Positions 20,403-33,910 of a stretch of 64,000 bases of DNA are shown here, in pieces. Under the pieces are notes generated by a model, which was given only the letters and a program-made list of their open reading frames with translations, did not search any database and was not told the DNA's origin. The position numbers were made by a program, and so were the translations under genes. The DNA is from Morchella semilibera (Eukaryota > Ascomycota > Pezizomycetes > Pezizales > Morchellaceae). The stretch is from the NCBI GenBank assembly GCA_009192285.1, contig CM018608.1, positions 886,201 through 950,200 on the forward strand, written 5' to 3'. How positions within the stretch are numbered: the stretch's first letter is position 1; every line of letters starts with the position of its first letter.

Positions 20403-23400
20403 TATAGAGTTATAAAAAGAAAAGGAGAAGGAGAAGCAGATCAGTTATCCCGTTGCCATACAAGTTTCCCGTTTTGCTTAAACAACCAGTGAACATCAAC
20501 GACCGAGCTGCACGTGTTCTATCCCATACCCTCGCACCCCTGAGATGTGACATCAATGCTGCAAAGGTATTTTTGGCATCAACTGCTGAGACATGGCTGA
20601 CATGATAAAACCACATTAACATACTGATAAGTGAGGAATGCAGTTTTATTAATTAAGGGCATTACAGCCTAGAGTAGCGTACATACATGTATGTACTATG
20701 TACATTGGTCCATGTAACCAACCCGTACACCAGGGCCCCCACCTATACGAGGCCTATTACTTCACTTTCTAGGTCACAAAGTCCACTTTGTGGGGAATTA
20801 AATTATGTTCCCGAGGCAAAGTCGGGTGCGGGTACCCTAAATACCTATTCTACCCCATGTAATGTACCTACATGTACAGATAGGTACTATATGGTACTCA
20901 AACCTGGTCGCACGATTCCTAGCTCGCATAACAGTTTTTCGTCCCCGCACCGTAAAGTACGTGACATCAACGCTAGCGCACGTTTTTGTCACGCGTGTAC
21001 ATATGGTCCCAACCATCAATTTAGAGTTTTGAGGGATATTTTGGGTTTGCTGGGAGGGCTGTTGTGGGGCGACAAGAGGGAACGCACGGGGGAGGGGGTA
21101 AAAGGGTGGAGTTGTGCAACCGCGGATGTGGATGAAGAGAGTATTCTGCAAGGGGGAGATAAGGCTGCAATAAACAACGGAAGTCGGAGATCCGCTGCAA
21201 CAACTCGAGTTCAACGTTGTTGTTGTTGTGTTGTTTTTGTCGCCAATACCAGTTGGTCCCACCAGAAACTGAATTAAACTCGATTACCTACATGTACTTT
21301 ATGTGGGTTATATTGTAGGTACTCTACATACATGTATTTACCCCTGGGCCGCGGTGTGCACTGGCACTGATTATCAGTTTGTCGTCGTTTAATATATGAA
21401 AAAGTTCCCATAAGGCTTTATGCAAGTGCAGTCCCCATTGACAGTGCAGCTCGGGGAGCACGTATTTTGACTCTTGATCTGCACACACTAGTTACTCCAC
21501 ATTACTCTTTCTATAAAATTTAAATTGGTAGCAATATATTTCTGATCTCGTGAGAGACGTGAAAACGAGGTGATCTCCATGGTTCAATTGCAATCAACAA
21601 GGGGGCTATCTACATGTACCTGTACAATATGTATGTAGCTGGTCGATGAGGAATTAATAAATTAATTGCGACATAGCCTACCGCAGGTCACCATAACCCC
21701 ACACGCGGGGAACAGTGTGGAGAAATAGACTTGGGTCACGGATTGGGGTTTGGGAGCTTAGACCCGGCCAGTTTAATTTATTCGTGAAACGATGGGGCGG
21801 GGCGAGTGATTTTCCGTGATTACTTGGAAGGAATTACACCCCCTCTACCCAAGTCCGACTAATATTAATCCAGAAATTAAACTAGAGTAACTGCTCGTTC
21901 CTTCACCTATACTAGGGTTGTAGTACGTGCGTTGATAGTATACACAGTTGTGTTTTATATGCTCACAATAAATCAATCTACAGCGAGAGTACGTATACAG
22001 CGTGGCAGTGTAATACAGAATTGCAAGGAAGTGCATACTATCTATTATATTGCTAGGGCTTAAAACCTAATGCTTGGCTCCAAGTCTTTAATATTTGAGG
22101 GATTCGGGGTTCGGGGGAACGGATTAAATGATTCGGAGACCGTGTTGCCCGGAACACTAATATCAAATGAATTACAAATTATGGGTTGAGACAGTTTCAA
22201 GTTGCCGTTTACCGAGCCTGTAGTACCGGTTGAACTGATGATCTACTAGTGAAGGATACACAACCACAACACACATACCTAGCCCCCCGCTTGTTCAGTC
22301 TTAACTAAGATCCTACAACCTTGAAAAGACATACGAGATGATATATATATTCTTACATGAGACCGTAGAAGACCGAGATATAATTTCTTAGATATGCATG
22401 TAATTAGAAACTCTCACCTGATTCCCTACATGTACGTAGGCATATAACACCGCAATATTGAATTCAGGAGATATGTTATAGTACAAGAAAGGGAAAAAAA
22501 ACAGGTTAAAATTCAGGGATGGTGAGGATGTTTCTCCGGGCCGAGCCCCTGATATTCTACAACGCGTATTAATTGTAAACCTGGATAAAGCACCTGTAGT
22601 ACTGGCATCTAGATCTACGCGAATAGGTACGCATGTGCTCCAGCTCTAAGCTTTACTTGACATATAATACTGATAATAATATCACATGTATATATGCACG
22701 CGCGTGTACGTACAGTATATAATATTGCTCCGTTCAGATTCGGGGCCATTCAGGGGTTTGTGCATGCATGCGCACATAAAAATCAGTCTGACTCAGCTAA
22801 TATAGTCAATCCACCTGCTGGATGGTTAGATTTACTAATTACGTCCAAGCCTGGCTCGTCTACTCTACTTTTTGTACTGTGCGCTCGATCAAAGTTATAA
22901 GACAGTTAATTCAATGATGAGAGATACGGGAAATCCTGGTCAAGAAGTATACTACATATGAAGTAATTGTCCAAGCACGGAAATTTTTTCCCCTCAAATC
23001 TTCAAAGCAAAGACCTGGGAGCCGTAATACGTACATACATACAACTTACTTACTTATATTTTCAATGCACATGCAGACTTTAGCGATCGACCTCGGGCAA
23101 CATGTACATTGTACGTTATACAAGTTATACACATGTGCACGTAGATTGAGTCCCCGGGTACATGTAGACATGTACATGTAGTTTATGTACATACATGTAG
23201 ATGTACTAGAAACGTCAAGTATGTAATTTACATGTATGTATATACAAGACTACATGTAGAGTATAAGATTGTTTACACGCATATGTCCACTGATATATAC
23301 ATTTGATCAAGTAAGATTTAGATACACACACTGAAGAATACATGGCAGTGCAGTTTACAGAGTAGAAGTTACGTAAATCAACAGATACCACGCAGCACGT

Positions 23401-25900
23401 GTAGCCGCAGAACGGCGTCCATAGTAAACTACCAACATGAGACATGTCGATAGTCAACAGGGTTGAACCATCCATCCATCCGATTGTCCATCAATGATGT
23501 GAACCATCCCCCCTTTCTAATCATCTTGAGGGTTATAATGCCCGATCGTCTTCAATATCATGAAATTAGATGTAAGTTAACCACTTTCCAGTGAACAAGC
23601 TCATCCTTTGTCTCTAATCATACAATCGGGAAGACATACTCTAAGGAAGCCACTGTCCTCAGGATGCAAAACATCTTTACTGGATACATACAAAAAGAAC
23701 TCAGATCTGGAGAGGAGAAAGATCAGTTCTACCCCTTCAGAGTGATCACTGGTGATCCACCCACACACCTACCAAAGTACCGGTATGTGCAGCCACATGC
23801 AGCTCCACAAAACGCCATGTTCCGAACCATTGTTTCAACACGAATCCCAGCAACACTATCATCTTAGCAACTGTCTCGCGTCCAGTATTCGACCCTACCT
23901 GGTTTCGAATGTTCCTGTCCTGAAAAAAATAACCGCGTGTCATTCCGTTACTGATTCAGACCTCCACCGCTACCTCCACCACTACTACCTAGTACCCACT
24001 AGAGTTAAGCGAACCTTAATAATAATAGCATCTATTATACCTACATGTATAAAAATACATACATACGCACGCGTAGGCGAATAAGGGGCCCTGACCCGGG
24101 GTCCTCCCCGGGACCACACTGTGCCCGATCCTTAATGTTGGTTGTCACATCGCCACTGCGGAACTGTGGACGAGTGATAGCCTATGACAAGTTGCATCAT
24201 GCCGGGATTCTTCGGTTTCGGTGAGTCAGCTCCGGTAGTCCGAACAGCGAAGAAGAAAAATACACTTCCGCGCGGTCATCTTTCCGCTTCCCTTCTTGCC
24301 CCTCCCACCTCCCCCTCTCCCCCCCCCCCCCCCTTCTCTCACCCCTCCCGCTTCGGCACACCCAGCCTACCAATTGCGTGTGGTACCGGTGGCGGTAATA
24401 CGGAAAGCCCTATGATGTGCCGCTACTGCTGTAAAGTGCCACCCTTTTGGAACCGAATTTTCACATGCCGCCTACACACACACGGACTTCAGACCGCCTG
24501 CGGCCGGCCGTGGGCGTGCATACATAGAGAGAGCCTACATAATCGTCGCGTGTTCACTATTGGTATGGTTCTCTATCACTGCATTTTATTTTACGGATAG
24601 ATACCAGTTTATAGACACCTCAAACACCCACTAGAGAAAAAGGAAAGACAATCGAGATGTATGTACTATCTATCAGCTACCCAGTCATAACCCCCCCCCC
24701 CCCCCGGGGTCCATACCACAACATTAAATATACCCTTTATAAATTCTACTACTACGGTTGAGTGATCATCATCTTTACTGCAGGGACATGAGCTTGTCCG
24801 GCGGGTATAGTTGTCTTCCATATACAGAAGGTGATTCCATCAAGTAGTTCGGCGGAGAACTAGTTTTTAGGTACAGTCGCACTGAGGCACCCAGGATATC
24901 ACCCCATCATTACCTAGACTGTATAATCAATCCCCGGTGCCCTATCTAGTCAGAAGTGGGCATCCAATGTTTCTTTTCTTATTGATATAATATAGCTATA
25001 GGTGGCGGATGTTGCATATGGTTGATAAATAAGTTAGAAATCGGAGATTCTTAATGAAGCTCCGTATACTCCTGAGTCTCACGCCACCCACAAAGTCGTA
25101 ATTGGGCCTCCATTAAAACAGATTACATATCCGAGCGCACTAGCAAAGTAAGGTTCTCATAGCAGGAAATGTTCGATGTAAAAAAGATTTCTTTTTCTGA
25201 AACTCGCAACAGCCCATTCCACCCAGAGATCAGCACACTATAGCTCGCATGGCATGTCCTCATTATCAAGGCCGGTTAGATTGGGGTTGCAGTACGATGT
25301 AAATTGTAGTGAAGTAAGGATTGGCGTTATTACATATAGAGGACAATGATAGTTTAGCTAGAAACCGGAGATGAAGCTTAACTACATGTGCTTAGTACTA
25401 GAAGAATAAGCTATTACATGTAATTAGCGTTGCCGGTGCTGCTAATCCCTTTAATCATCGATAATTGGTTTCTGATGTTTACGAGTTCTCTTGTAAACCC
25501 TGACCCTGGAGATAAATTCTACTCAGATCAGTGTGAGTCAATTTCGGTCGGCTCGGTCGGAAGGGAAAAAGACCTAGGGTACACAAGCTTTTTATCTCCG
25601 CCTTTCTTGGCGCTTGTGTGTGACATCCCCCTAAAAAAGAGTAGCCAAGCTCATGCTCTCATTGGCCCAGGCAGGCCCTGGGGTTCATCAGTAGTAGATT
25701 TTACCATATTCAGCACCTGTGGCGCCCTGTGGCGGAAGCCTATTGATTTATCTTACGTCTTCTACAAATTTGTGACCTGATATCAGCACTCAGTTTAATA
25801 ATAAGTATTCACTTTTTTCCAGTTAAAACCGTCATCATGGGAATCCCGGAATAGATAAAAAATGCAACCCTTGCCTGTTCGACTTCCCGGGAGACACCGA

Positions 25901-25931
<31 letters not shown>

Positions 25932-28900
25932 GTGAAACCTCTTGTCTGTCGACGCTGAAACCACAGCCCCTCGTTCCTGGCTAGATCGTAGATCTGTCAA
26001 TTTCTCGTATGTAGGTAGGTACACTTTACTAAGTAGGTACGTAGATGCATAAGGGGCAAGGGAACCATCAATCTTTCCCCCCCCCCCTCTTCAGGCCGAG
26101 ACGTGCGCAATTGCAATTCCCGGGTTAGATTATGTACCAAGAATTACCTACGTATGATCGTGAGTATCATCAATTGGGCGTCTAAGGCGGAACTTTTTTT
26201 TCCTTTTCTTTCTGTTCTTTCGTCAGTTTAGTGATGTCATATACGCGACAGGTACGTGTTGTGTTTTCTTGGGTGGATCCACGCGAGAAGTGCCCCCATA
26301 ACTTACCCGTAACTGCAGTACCAAGCCTGTTTGCATGGGGGCCATAAATGACTTAGTCCCAGTGCCAACGGGGCGGGCGGGGTCCATGACCCTTTTTAGT
26401 TCTTTTCTCGTGGCCGAGACAAAAAAATATTTAGGTCAAAGGTGGGTGTGGGGGGGGGGGGGTGGGGGGGGTAGAGGCCAACCAAGATGTACTCAGCGCT
26501 GTATGTAGTATACGAATTCGAGAAATCAAGACGAGTTGCGTCTCTAAATGAGACTCGAGAGATCTAGTTAGAAGTCGTGCAGCTCTTTGCTCGATTCTCT
26601 CCCATGCCCCTTAACACCTGCGCCGACAACCAGAGTCTTTGCTTTTTTTCTATCTGCCCCTGGGCATTCATTCTTTCAATCGCCATCATAGAGTATCCAT
26701 ATGCATATGTACTGACCACCACATCAATTGGGATGGAATCATCGCCAAAATGCTCCCCCGGTAGGGGATACCAGATATTACTTCAGGACCAGAATTTTAA
26801 CCCTCGGTTACACCGCTCACGATATCAGTCAGACTCCTGGGGGTTTACAAATGCCAGTGGCATTGTTTCTCCTTGATGTTCTAGGTCCCCTGCTATTGTG
26901 GCCGCTTATGCAATTTTCTGTCAGAACACCTAGCCCGGTGTTATAAGAAGCTGACTTATTAATGGGTGGTAGTTATGATTGAGTTGCGTACTCAGTTCTT
27001 ACTTAGGTAACGAGTTATAGACCACCGTACAACACTGGGTGTTTTCTTTTTCTGGTGAAACCAGTCCCCTGGCTGACAGGCAGGTTCCTTGTGCTGCGAG
27101 TCTCCCCGGGAATCGGCAGTCGAGTGATCATACGTGACTGACTATTGTGACAGGTTAACCAATACTCCTCTAAATCTGGATGAGACACCCCGGGTCTTCT
27201 CTATGGGAGTTGCTCTAGTCGTAGATCATGAAAAACCAAACCAAACCCGACGCGCGGCCAACCAGAACGCACGTGCGCTATGTCAAGGAACATGCAATGA
27301 AGTTACATGTAGTTTAGGAGAGACTGGGGGGAAACAAGACTAACAAGACTCACATATCGTTAGGGGGAAATGGGCTCTGAATCTCTCAATTCCATCGTGA
27401 CATCCGTTTCAGCCCGAGGATTCACGCGATAAGTACGTTGATATCATTTCCTGCCTTTTACGGGTGTGCTCTATCTGCCGTGGTGAAGGTGATGCTGATG
27501 ATGCCAGGTCGATTGACAAATGCGCCATTGGCGACGATATCTCCCTCTAGCGCAGCACAGATACTTCCCCTGACGCACCACAGACCAGGTTCCTACCCTA
27601 CTCCTCAGGCACGATATAGTAAAAGAAAAGAAAGCCAATACTCGGGGTTGAGAAGGGTTACTGCTGTCTCGGTACATCCAACCCAATTTAAAGAAGCTTT
27701 TTCCTTAGTTGCCATTTTAAATTCATCATACGCGGTATCTTCAAATGCTTGGTCAGAAATCCCGGCTGGGATAGGCCCTTGTCTTTATGAACCCACCATC
27801 CCTCATGCAGATGCCCTCCCTTTGATTGGGAAGGGAGGCGAAAGCCACAGACAGAACAGACAAGTGGCGTTTTCGGTGCCCTGAAGGTTCTGGAGTAGGC
27901 GTTTACCCGGTCACCTTCTTGACGACCTCCGACGAGATCGAATCTAAGGTTCCGGGGCTTGTGAGACTAGCAAGATTGCTCTTGAGCTTTCTCTCTCATG
28001 GTATTTCTGCTGCATATATAGAAACTGCATATGGTTCTTAATCTCAATGTGGAATGTCATGTCAGTCATGTTACTGACTACGTACATGGAGTAAGCACTT
28101 GTCGATGGGTTCAGAGGGTACCTATCTTTCCCTCAAAGTTAGCTAGATGGTGTGAGCAAAATTCTGACACCTAATCTTACTCTAAATGCAACTAGAGACA
28201 TCACTAGGCAATCTCTGAAAGGAGCCCAGGTGTCGTACTTCGGGTCAGGAGGGGTACTCGGGAAATGATACAGGTCTCATGCCGATTCGGTTCCGTATGG
28301 CAGAATCAAGTGGATTTCCCCCGCCTTTCCCAGCGTACCTAATCTTGACCCGACTAGTTATTCCGAGAGAGTGCTTTATGTAGAGTATGTGGTACCTAAG
28401 CTACCCACCTATGCTCATCGCTCAGCCCACGAGAAGGTTAGGCCGGTTCTTAACCGCCACAGCCGTTTTTAATCCGCGAGAAACCAGCTTTCCAAAGCAA
28501 TAGAGTTTCTCGGTGGGGGGGGGGGGGGGGAGAGAGAGGGGGGTATTTACAAAAAAAAACAAAGTGACCCGATTGGCTCACCGCACGAGATTTACCGTTT
28601 CACATCTCATCGAAAATTGGAACCTAGACCCCATTCACCCCCAATCTGCGAAAGGGAGAGTAGAGAGAAGGGAAGCTTAGGGCGGGCGGGCACAACGTCA
28701 TGCGTCAATGCCGTCAACTCAAGAAAATCTTTTAGTGTCCGTTCCTCTCGGTTGCGGCAACCGTTTTGATCAGGGATTCCAGATGAAGACTAACGTTTCG
28801 AGGGCCCTGGGGAAGAACACTAGGGGGAGGGAAAGCTAGGGAAAAGGGTAAAGGGAAAAAAAAAAAAAAGAAAGAAAAAAAGCCTTCTCACCCGCGCTAC

Positions 28901-31900
28901 GAACACCTCACTGAAAGAGAGAGAGAGAGAGGAAAAAACGGCGGGTGCTGGTGCTGGAATGCATATCATTATACCCACATATCACTAAATAACTGAGTTT
29001 CAATGGTTATCTTTGCCGTCATATGTGTAAGATCTTTGATCTATCGTCACGGCATAGAGTAACTTCACATACATATAGCCGATCTAATCGCAACCCCCCT
29101 CCGGCCCCCTGGAACCCCTCATTATTTTTAGTTACTGTTTTCCATTCGTACGGTAGAACCGGTACTATCAAAGAAAGAGGGGGTGTCCTCATGATCACAT
29201 CTACATATTCTACTATACCCACATAGTGCAGAGGGAGGGATTGCTTGCTGCTTGCCTGCGCTGCTTGCCTGCGCTGCTATCATCACCACAGGGAGGAGGG
29301 GTGGTACATGATGCCTCTAGAGAGGAAAAAGAAAGAGTCAATAGCCGACTAACTTGATGGTCAGAATAGGTAAGAGTACCCTATTGCTGTTATCGCATTT
29401 AGAGAGCTAGCCTCGGCTTCTGAGATGACTGGCCCATAGGCGTGTATGGAACTTTCATTGCTGTTCGTCCGCGCAGCACGTCTCCAGACATCATTCTCAA
29501 ACAACTTCCCCCCAATATTTCTAGGTTTTGGATTCTCTATATAACTACCTACAAAACATACCAGTGAGGAAATAACCCACAGACAGCGAAAAACATGTTA
29601 GGCATAGCCAGCAAGACCTAGAGTAAAGCAATAAACTAATGTGTTTGAAACATAAATTCATATTTACGTCTATATCTTGTTGCTTGGGCAAGGGTGGACG
29701 GGGGGGTTTGAATCGCGGGCCGGTACTATAATATCAGACCATCATGAATCTTTATTCAAGATACGGTACTACTCTATATAATAATTATGCGGTGTAGAGT
29801 TAACCCGAGCTGGTCCATACCAGACCAAGGATCGTTTACGCACATGCGCAGAAGTACTCTAGCAGTACCACTCTACAGCAACAGCGGATAACAAAACCTT
29901 AAAGGAAGGAAAGGCCTTCAAAGTGCCGACAAAGGGAAGGAAAGGATATTGGTACTGAGATCTAACAGCACGTTTTGACCTAACTGAAATATGCTGCCGC
30001 TGCTGTAACCCGTTCTAATATATCAGCTCGGGAGACATCTCCAATTCAGACTGTGCATCTCTTCCTATGTATCTCATGCTCAGTGCCATGGCTATGCAAC
30101 CTAACAGATCGCTGGAAATGCAACAGATCTTGATTTAAAAAACGTTTCTCACCCCTCCCAACGCCTGGTAACTGCTGCACAGACTGGGCCGTGGGATGGT
30201 GTGGCCAGGCTTTTTTGAAACTAACGGCTCACGCACGTGCTTTGAGAACCTCAAAGGCTTAATAATCTTTGAAGTTTATGTTTAGGCTACGGCCAAGACA
30301 TTGTAAGTTCCACAACTTGCCAATGTTTGCGGAATCCCCTTTCCATGATCGATGTATTACCAATATCTTTTTCCTTGGATACTAGTCAAGTTTTTATCAA
30401 TAGGACTTCGGTTGCTACGGCCATTACCTACCCCCGTCCTACTGATAACCATATTAGCTGAAATATACGAGTTCCTTGGTCGGCCGAATGGAATTCACAC
30501 TGGCCATGGGTAGTACAATTTGTAAAGTTGTACTTACTCGAGAGTAGGCCATCTGCAGGCGGAAAGCTAGGCATCCTAGCTATGTATCTTCCCAGAGGCA
30601 TTGGTGTACCGAGAAGCAAAGATCGAGGTAGAGCACCTACATATGGGGTATCACTACTACACCTACCTAGCTAGGCCGATAATTTATCCGCACCATCATC
30701 ACCATCTCTAACTGATAGAGGAGCCCAGGGCAGGCGGGGACCGACTTCTTATGCCATGTAATCATAGCTCGCTTTGTACAGCCTCGCTCAATTCCGTATA
30801 TATAAATTTCAACTTCAAACAACCCGGCTAGCTAAACTAATCACTATATTTAGGAAGAACAGCTACCTAGCTATACATGTACATAGTAGGTTTACCTTAT
30901 GAGTAGAGATTTTCAACGTTCAAGGGGGGGCTTTTTTTTCTTTCTTTCTCCTTCCTTATAATTTCGATTTTTTTTATTTTTGGGTATTGTTTTGGAAATA
31001 GATGTCAAACAAGAAGTCGCAAACATCGTTCCACCCCCTTGCAATCAGTGCTCGCGATCTTGCACCACTCGCCGATTTTATTGCCTAATACTCGTTTTGT
31101 TGCAAGGGTCTGTCTACTTGAGACTTTTGAGGCTCCCGAGGAAAAGTAAGCAGGCAGGCAGGCAGGCAGGCAGGCAAGGCAAGTCAAAGCAGGCATATGT
31201 ATGTCACATACAACGCCCGGGTATAATCTATGGGGTTCGGTGAAGCTTTGCATCATGTATACCAGGTACATGGCTGAAACCCTAACCCTCCAGCGAGACT
31301 CCTCACAGCAAAGGAATTCAAGCATACATGTGGAAGAGTTATTCCGTTTTATCAACCCACAGGCGCGCGCACAGGCGCGCGCACCGGCAATCGCAAACTC
31401 CCTCAATCCGAGCGAGACATTTTTCTATGCAATGAACACCGAACAGGGATTCGCAGGCAGGGCTTGTATGTATGTAGATGGAAGTAAGTCATCGTGCTTT
31501 CTTTGCTCAGAGGAGCGCTGCTAATCCACACAAGATCTCTCAGGAGGAACGCGCAAAAAAAAAAAAAAAAAAAGGTAAAAGAGAGAAAGAAAAGAAATGA
31601 AAGAAAAAAACCAAAACTAAACCCCGGTACCCTCGGATCCTCCAGTACGAAACTTCGCATCCCAAAGCGTCGTATATACAACGAATTGTTACTATAGATA
31701 ACTCTTCCAATCCCAAAATGTCTTGAATCCAGTAATAAAAATCCCAGCAACTCCGATATGCAAATCAAAAAAGACAGAAAAAAAGGAAGAAATAGTAGGC
31801 AAAAGAAACCGGTCTCCCCAGCGCAGCGTAGGCCACCACCGCCGCCACCTTCCGTCACCGCAAAACAAAATAAGCAAATATTTGCGTGACCATCATTACT

Positions 31901-32014
31901 AGCTGCTAGCTCCCAAGTAGATCATACACCCCTTTCCGCTGCTGCGCACTGCTATGATGTAGTTCTCTAAGGAGGAGAGAGCAGAGAAACTTCCAATTGC
32001 GGCACCACTACCAC
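20403..32014. other. Gene-poor spacer of about 11.6 kb
   Basis: I found no supportable gene. Open frames up to 196 codons exist (for example 20687-21277), but they lack family motifs, splice context and protein-like composition. The DNA is marked by repeated TACATGTA palindromes (20684-20691, 23173-23180, 23192-23199 and others), poly(C) and poly(G) tracts (about 24319-24333, 24691-24705, 26447-26470, 28514-28530), a poly(A) run at 25905-25925, a tandem CTGCTTGCCTGCG repeat near 29245-29277 and a GGCA tandem repeat at 31149-31176. No retrotransposon protein fragment was recognised. Confidence 0.45.
31149..31176 (+). repeat. GGCA tetranucleotide microsatellite
   Basis: Six to seven tandem AGGC/GGCA units in otherwise non-coding sequence. 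Confidence 0.85.
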
Positions 32015-32167
32015 CTATAATCGGCGGCGAAATATGGAGGGCCATCGGAGTTGATACCGTGGCCTTGGGGGTTTCCGGGAGTAGACACAGCCTAAACAAT
32101 AGTTATGGCCGCAGTCGCATACCATGCAGTGGCTATTTCGACCACATTGGCAGCAAGTCCAATGCAT
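32015..32167 (-). CDS. 50-aa Cys/His-rich small zinc-finger-like protein
   Basis: Too short for most gene finders. It begins M-H-W-T-C-C-Q-C-G, a start that I recall from small fungal zinc-finger proteins (W-T-C-C-x-C-G). The ligand pattern continues C-x2-C-D-C-G-H-N-x-C-x2-C, so about 30 residues carry nine Cys and two His, enough for one or two zinc sites. The last 20 residues are basic (R-R-R-L at the end), suggesting nucleic-acid contact or nuclear entry. The ATG has A at -3, and an ACTATAAG box lies about 40 nt upstream (32206-32213), a typical TATA distance with a short leader. The function of this class is unknown to me. A downstream intron could extend the protein; the plain stop is TAG at 32015. 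Confidence 0.55.
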   Translation of the reverse strand: MHWTCCQCGRNSHCMVCDCGHNYCLGCVYSRKPPRPRYQLRWPSIFRRRL

Positions 32168-32205
32168 TATAGTTGTTGTTTAATTTCTGTCCGTTTAAAG
32201 GGCGG

Positions 32206-32213
32206 CTTATAGT
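32206..32213 (-). promoter_or_regulatory. Candidate TATA box for the small Cys/His gene
   Basis: Minus-strand ACTATAAG, about 40 nt upstream of the ATG at 32167. This is one base from the TATAAA consensus, so support is moderate. Confidence 0.35.
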
Positions 32214-32930
32214 AGGAAAGGCTTGTATTTAGATCTGCGGTACGTCGTTGTAGATAGTGCAGTAGTGTAGTATTCTATCGGGAATGGTTAGTTTGATGCT
32301 TGCGATAAAGTGCTCCCCCGCGAGGTATGGAAACATACTGTAGATGGGTAAACGCGACAAGATCTGGTATAGAACTTCAATTGCGGTATTGCACTCTTGC
32401 AAACAAAATTCTACTCCGGTGAGCACACAAACTCTGGTGCTCGAAGCTTCCTTTATAAAAAAAGACGGCGGTGGATGCTTGAAGTAAGGGAAGAGGAAAA
32501 CGATGAGGTTTTAAGATTCGAAAAGGCGGGGGACTATATTGCCACTTTGCCACAAGAGGACTTGCTTGAATTGGAGCTGACTTGTTCAGGTGTTTGGGGG
32601 AAGTGTTCAGTTTGGTTTTCAGTTCAGTAGGTTGAGTAGTAGTATCGATCTGAGGTTTTGAATATCCTTTAAATGGATGATAGGATGGTCAATACTAAGC
32701 TGAGGCCTTTTCTCTTGAAGGCACCGCGCCGGGTGCTTATATAGTTACTTCATCGACATTCTTCATTGTAGAGTGAGTAGCTCCGGATTTTTTTGGGGGG
32801 GTGTCCATTGGGGGGGGGGGGTTAGTGGAGCAGGGAATCCCTTGCCATCACGCTTCAATAACTGCTTTTCCGTCGCGATGTTCGAGAAAGGAGGGGGGAA
32901 GTGACAGGCCTTTCCAGTGCGTTTTTTGGC

Positions 32931-32978
32931 GCTTGTGGGCTTGTGGGCTTGTGGGCTTGTGGGCTTGTAGGCTTGTGG
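32931..32978 (+). repeat. 8-bp minisatellite GCTTGTGG x6 next to poly(G)
   Basis: Six tandem copies of GCTTGTGG (one with a G-to-A change), directly followed by a poly(G) run of about 16 bases. Confidence 0.85.
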
Positions 32979-33541
32979 GGGGGGGGGGGGGGGTGGTGGT
33001 GCAGGTTACAGGGACCTCCGCCGGAGAAAAGTATACATAAGTGATCCTACCAATCCTGGACCCTCCCCTCATGCTTTGTTACGAATGAAATCCGCATTTT
33101 TTTTTCCACAAGTCGGACGTCGCTAGCCGTCAAACCACACCATGAGTAGACTATTCCCCTTTGAAATCTTTTTTGTGGTATGTAGGGAACGGATTGACCA
33201 TGTGTTAGGTCACAAAATTTAATATTGTGGACTCGAGGTATTGACATCGGTGTAACTTTGGTAGCGGGGTATCCTTGGATATACATACTCTAGAGTAGAG
33301 TGGTTTAGATTCTTGTAACTAGAAGACCGAATTATTAGTGCCTGAGTGACAGACGTGGCAGTGGATGTCAAGTCACAGCAAGTAACGCCTCTCAATCAAG
33401 TCAATCAAGCAGCAAGAGGAAGGAGAATAGCGACTCGTGATTTCAATCACATCACATCACGACACAACACAACACAACAACAACAACGTCGTTAACCACA
33501 ACTACTAGTAGTCAAGTTTTTATTCGGTTGCTACAGTACAA

Positions 33542-33732
33542 TAGAGCGTTTTAGTCCTCCCATTTTTTCGTCCATAGTTCGAACTCGCAGCGCCGAGACA
33601 TGCGCCGAGTCCTATAAGAGTGCTTAAATCGGAAACGACCTATAGTGATTAAAGCTCGCTATTGGTCTATTTTACTGCGAGTCTGAATTTTGGACGAAAT
33701 ATGGCCGAAATATGGGGGACTAAAACGCTCTA
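33542..33732. mobile_element. TA-flanked TIR mini-element, GAGCGTTTTAGTCC ends
   Basis: The left end GAGCGTTTTAGTCCTCCCAT and the inverted right end GAGCGTTTTAGTCCCCCATA are identical over 14 bases. The match continues through TTTCGTCCA and ACTCGCAG with small gaps, giving arms of about 50 bp. Perfect TA dinucleotides border it (33542-33543 and 33731-33732). The unit is 187 bp, with no open frame. The TA duplication points to a Tc1/mariner-type transposase in trans. Confidence 0.75.
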
Positions 33733-33810
33733 ATCACAACCACAACACCACCACCACTCCAATATCTATTCCCCACCCCAGATCTCAGCGATCCATGCAG
33801 GTCCAACTGC

Positions 33811-33910
33811 CCTCTTAGCTGAAGTGGTAGAAAGTAACAAAGTAGACCAGGCATCATGTACGGTCTACTAACCACCTACTTAGGTCGATAAACCCTGGAG
33901 TCGAAGCCTG
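33811..33910 (+). pseudogene. tRNA-like relic with A-box and B-box resemblance
   Basis: TTAGCTGAAGTGGTAGAAAG (33815-33834) strongly resembles a tRNA D-arm (TAGCTCAGTGGTAGAGCG type). About 80 bases later, GGAGTCGAAGCC resembles a B box (GGTTCGANNCC) with two changes. A perfect eight-base hairpin, AGTAGACC/GGTCTACT (33841-33869), lies between them. No acceptor stem pairs, so it is not a functional tRNA. It may be the head of a tRNA-derived SINE or a decayed tRNA. Confidence 0.25.

Noticed and set aside
20687-21277. 196-codon plus-strand open frame
   Set aside because: It crosses several TACATGTA/TAGGTA repeats, overlaps an equally long frame on the other strand, and has no family motif, start context or splice support.
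24184-24600. 138-codon plus-strand frame
   Set aside because: It is centred on a poly(C) tract giving a Pro run; no conserved motif or splice context.
31403-31858. 151-codon minus-strand frame rich in Phe and Leu
   Set aside because: The apparent hydrophobic stretches come from translating poly(A)/poly(G) tracts in reverse, not from a membrane protein.
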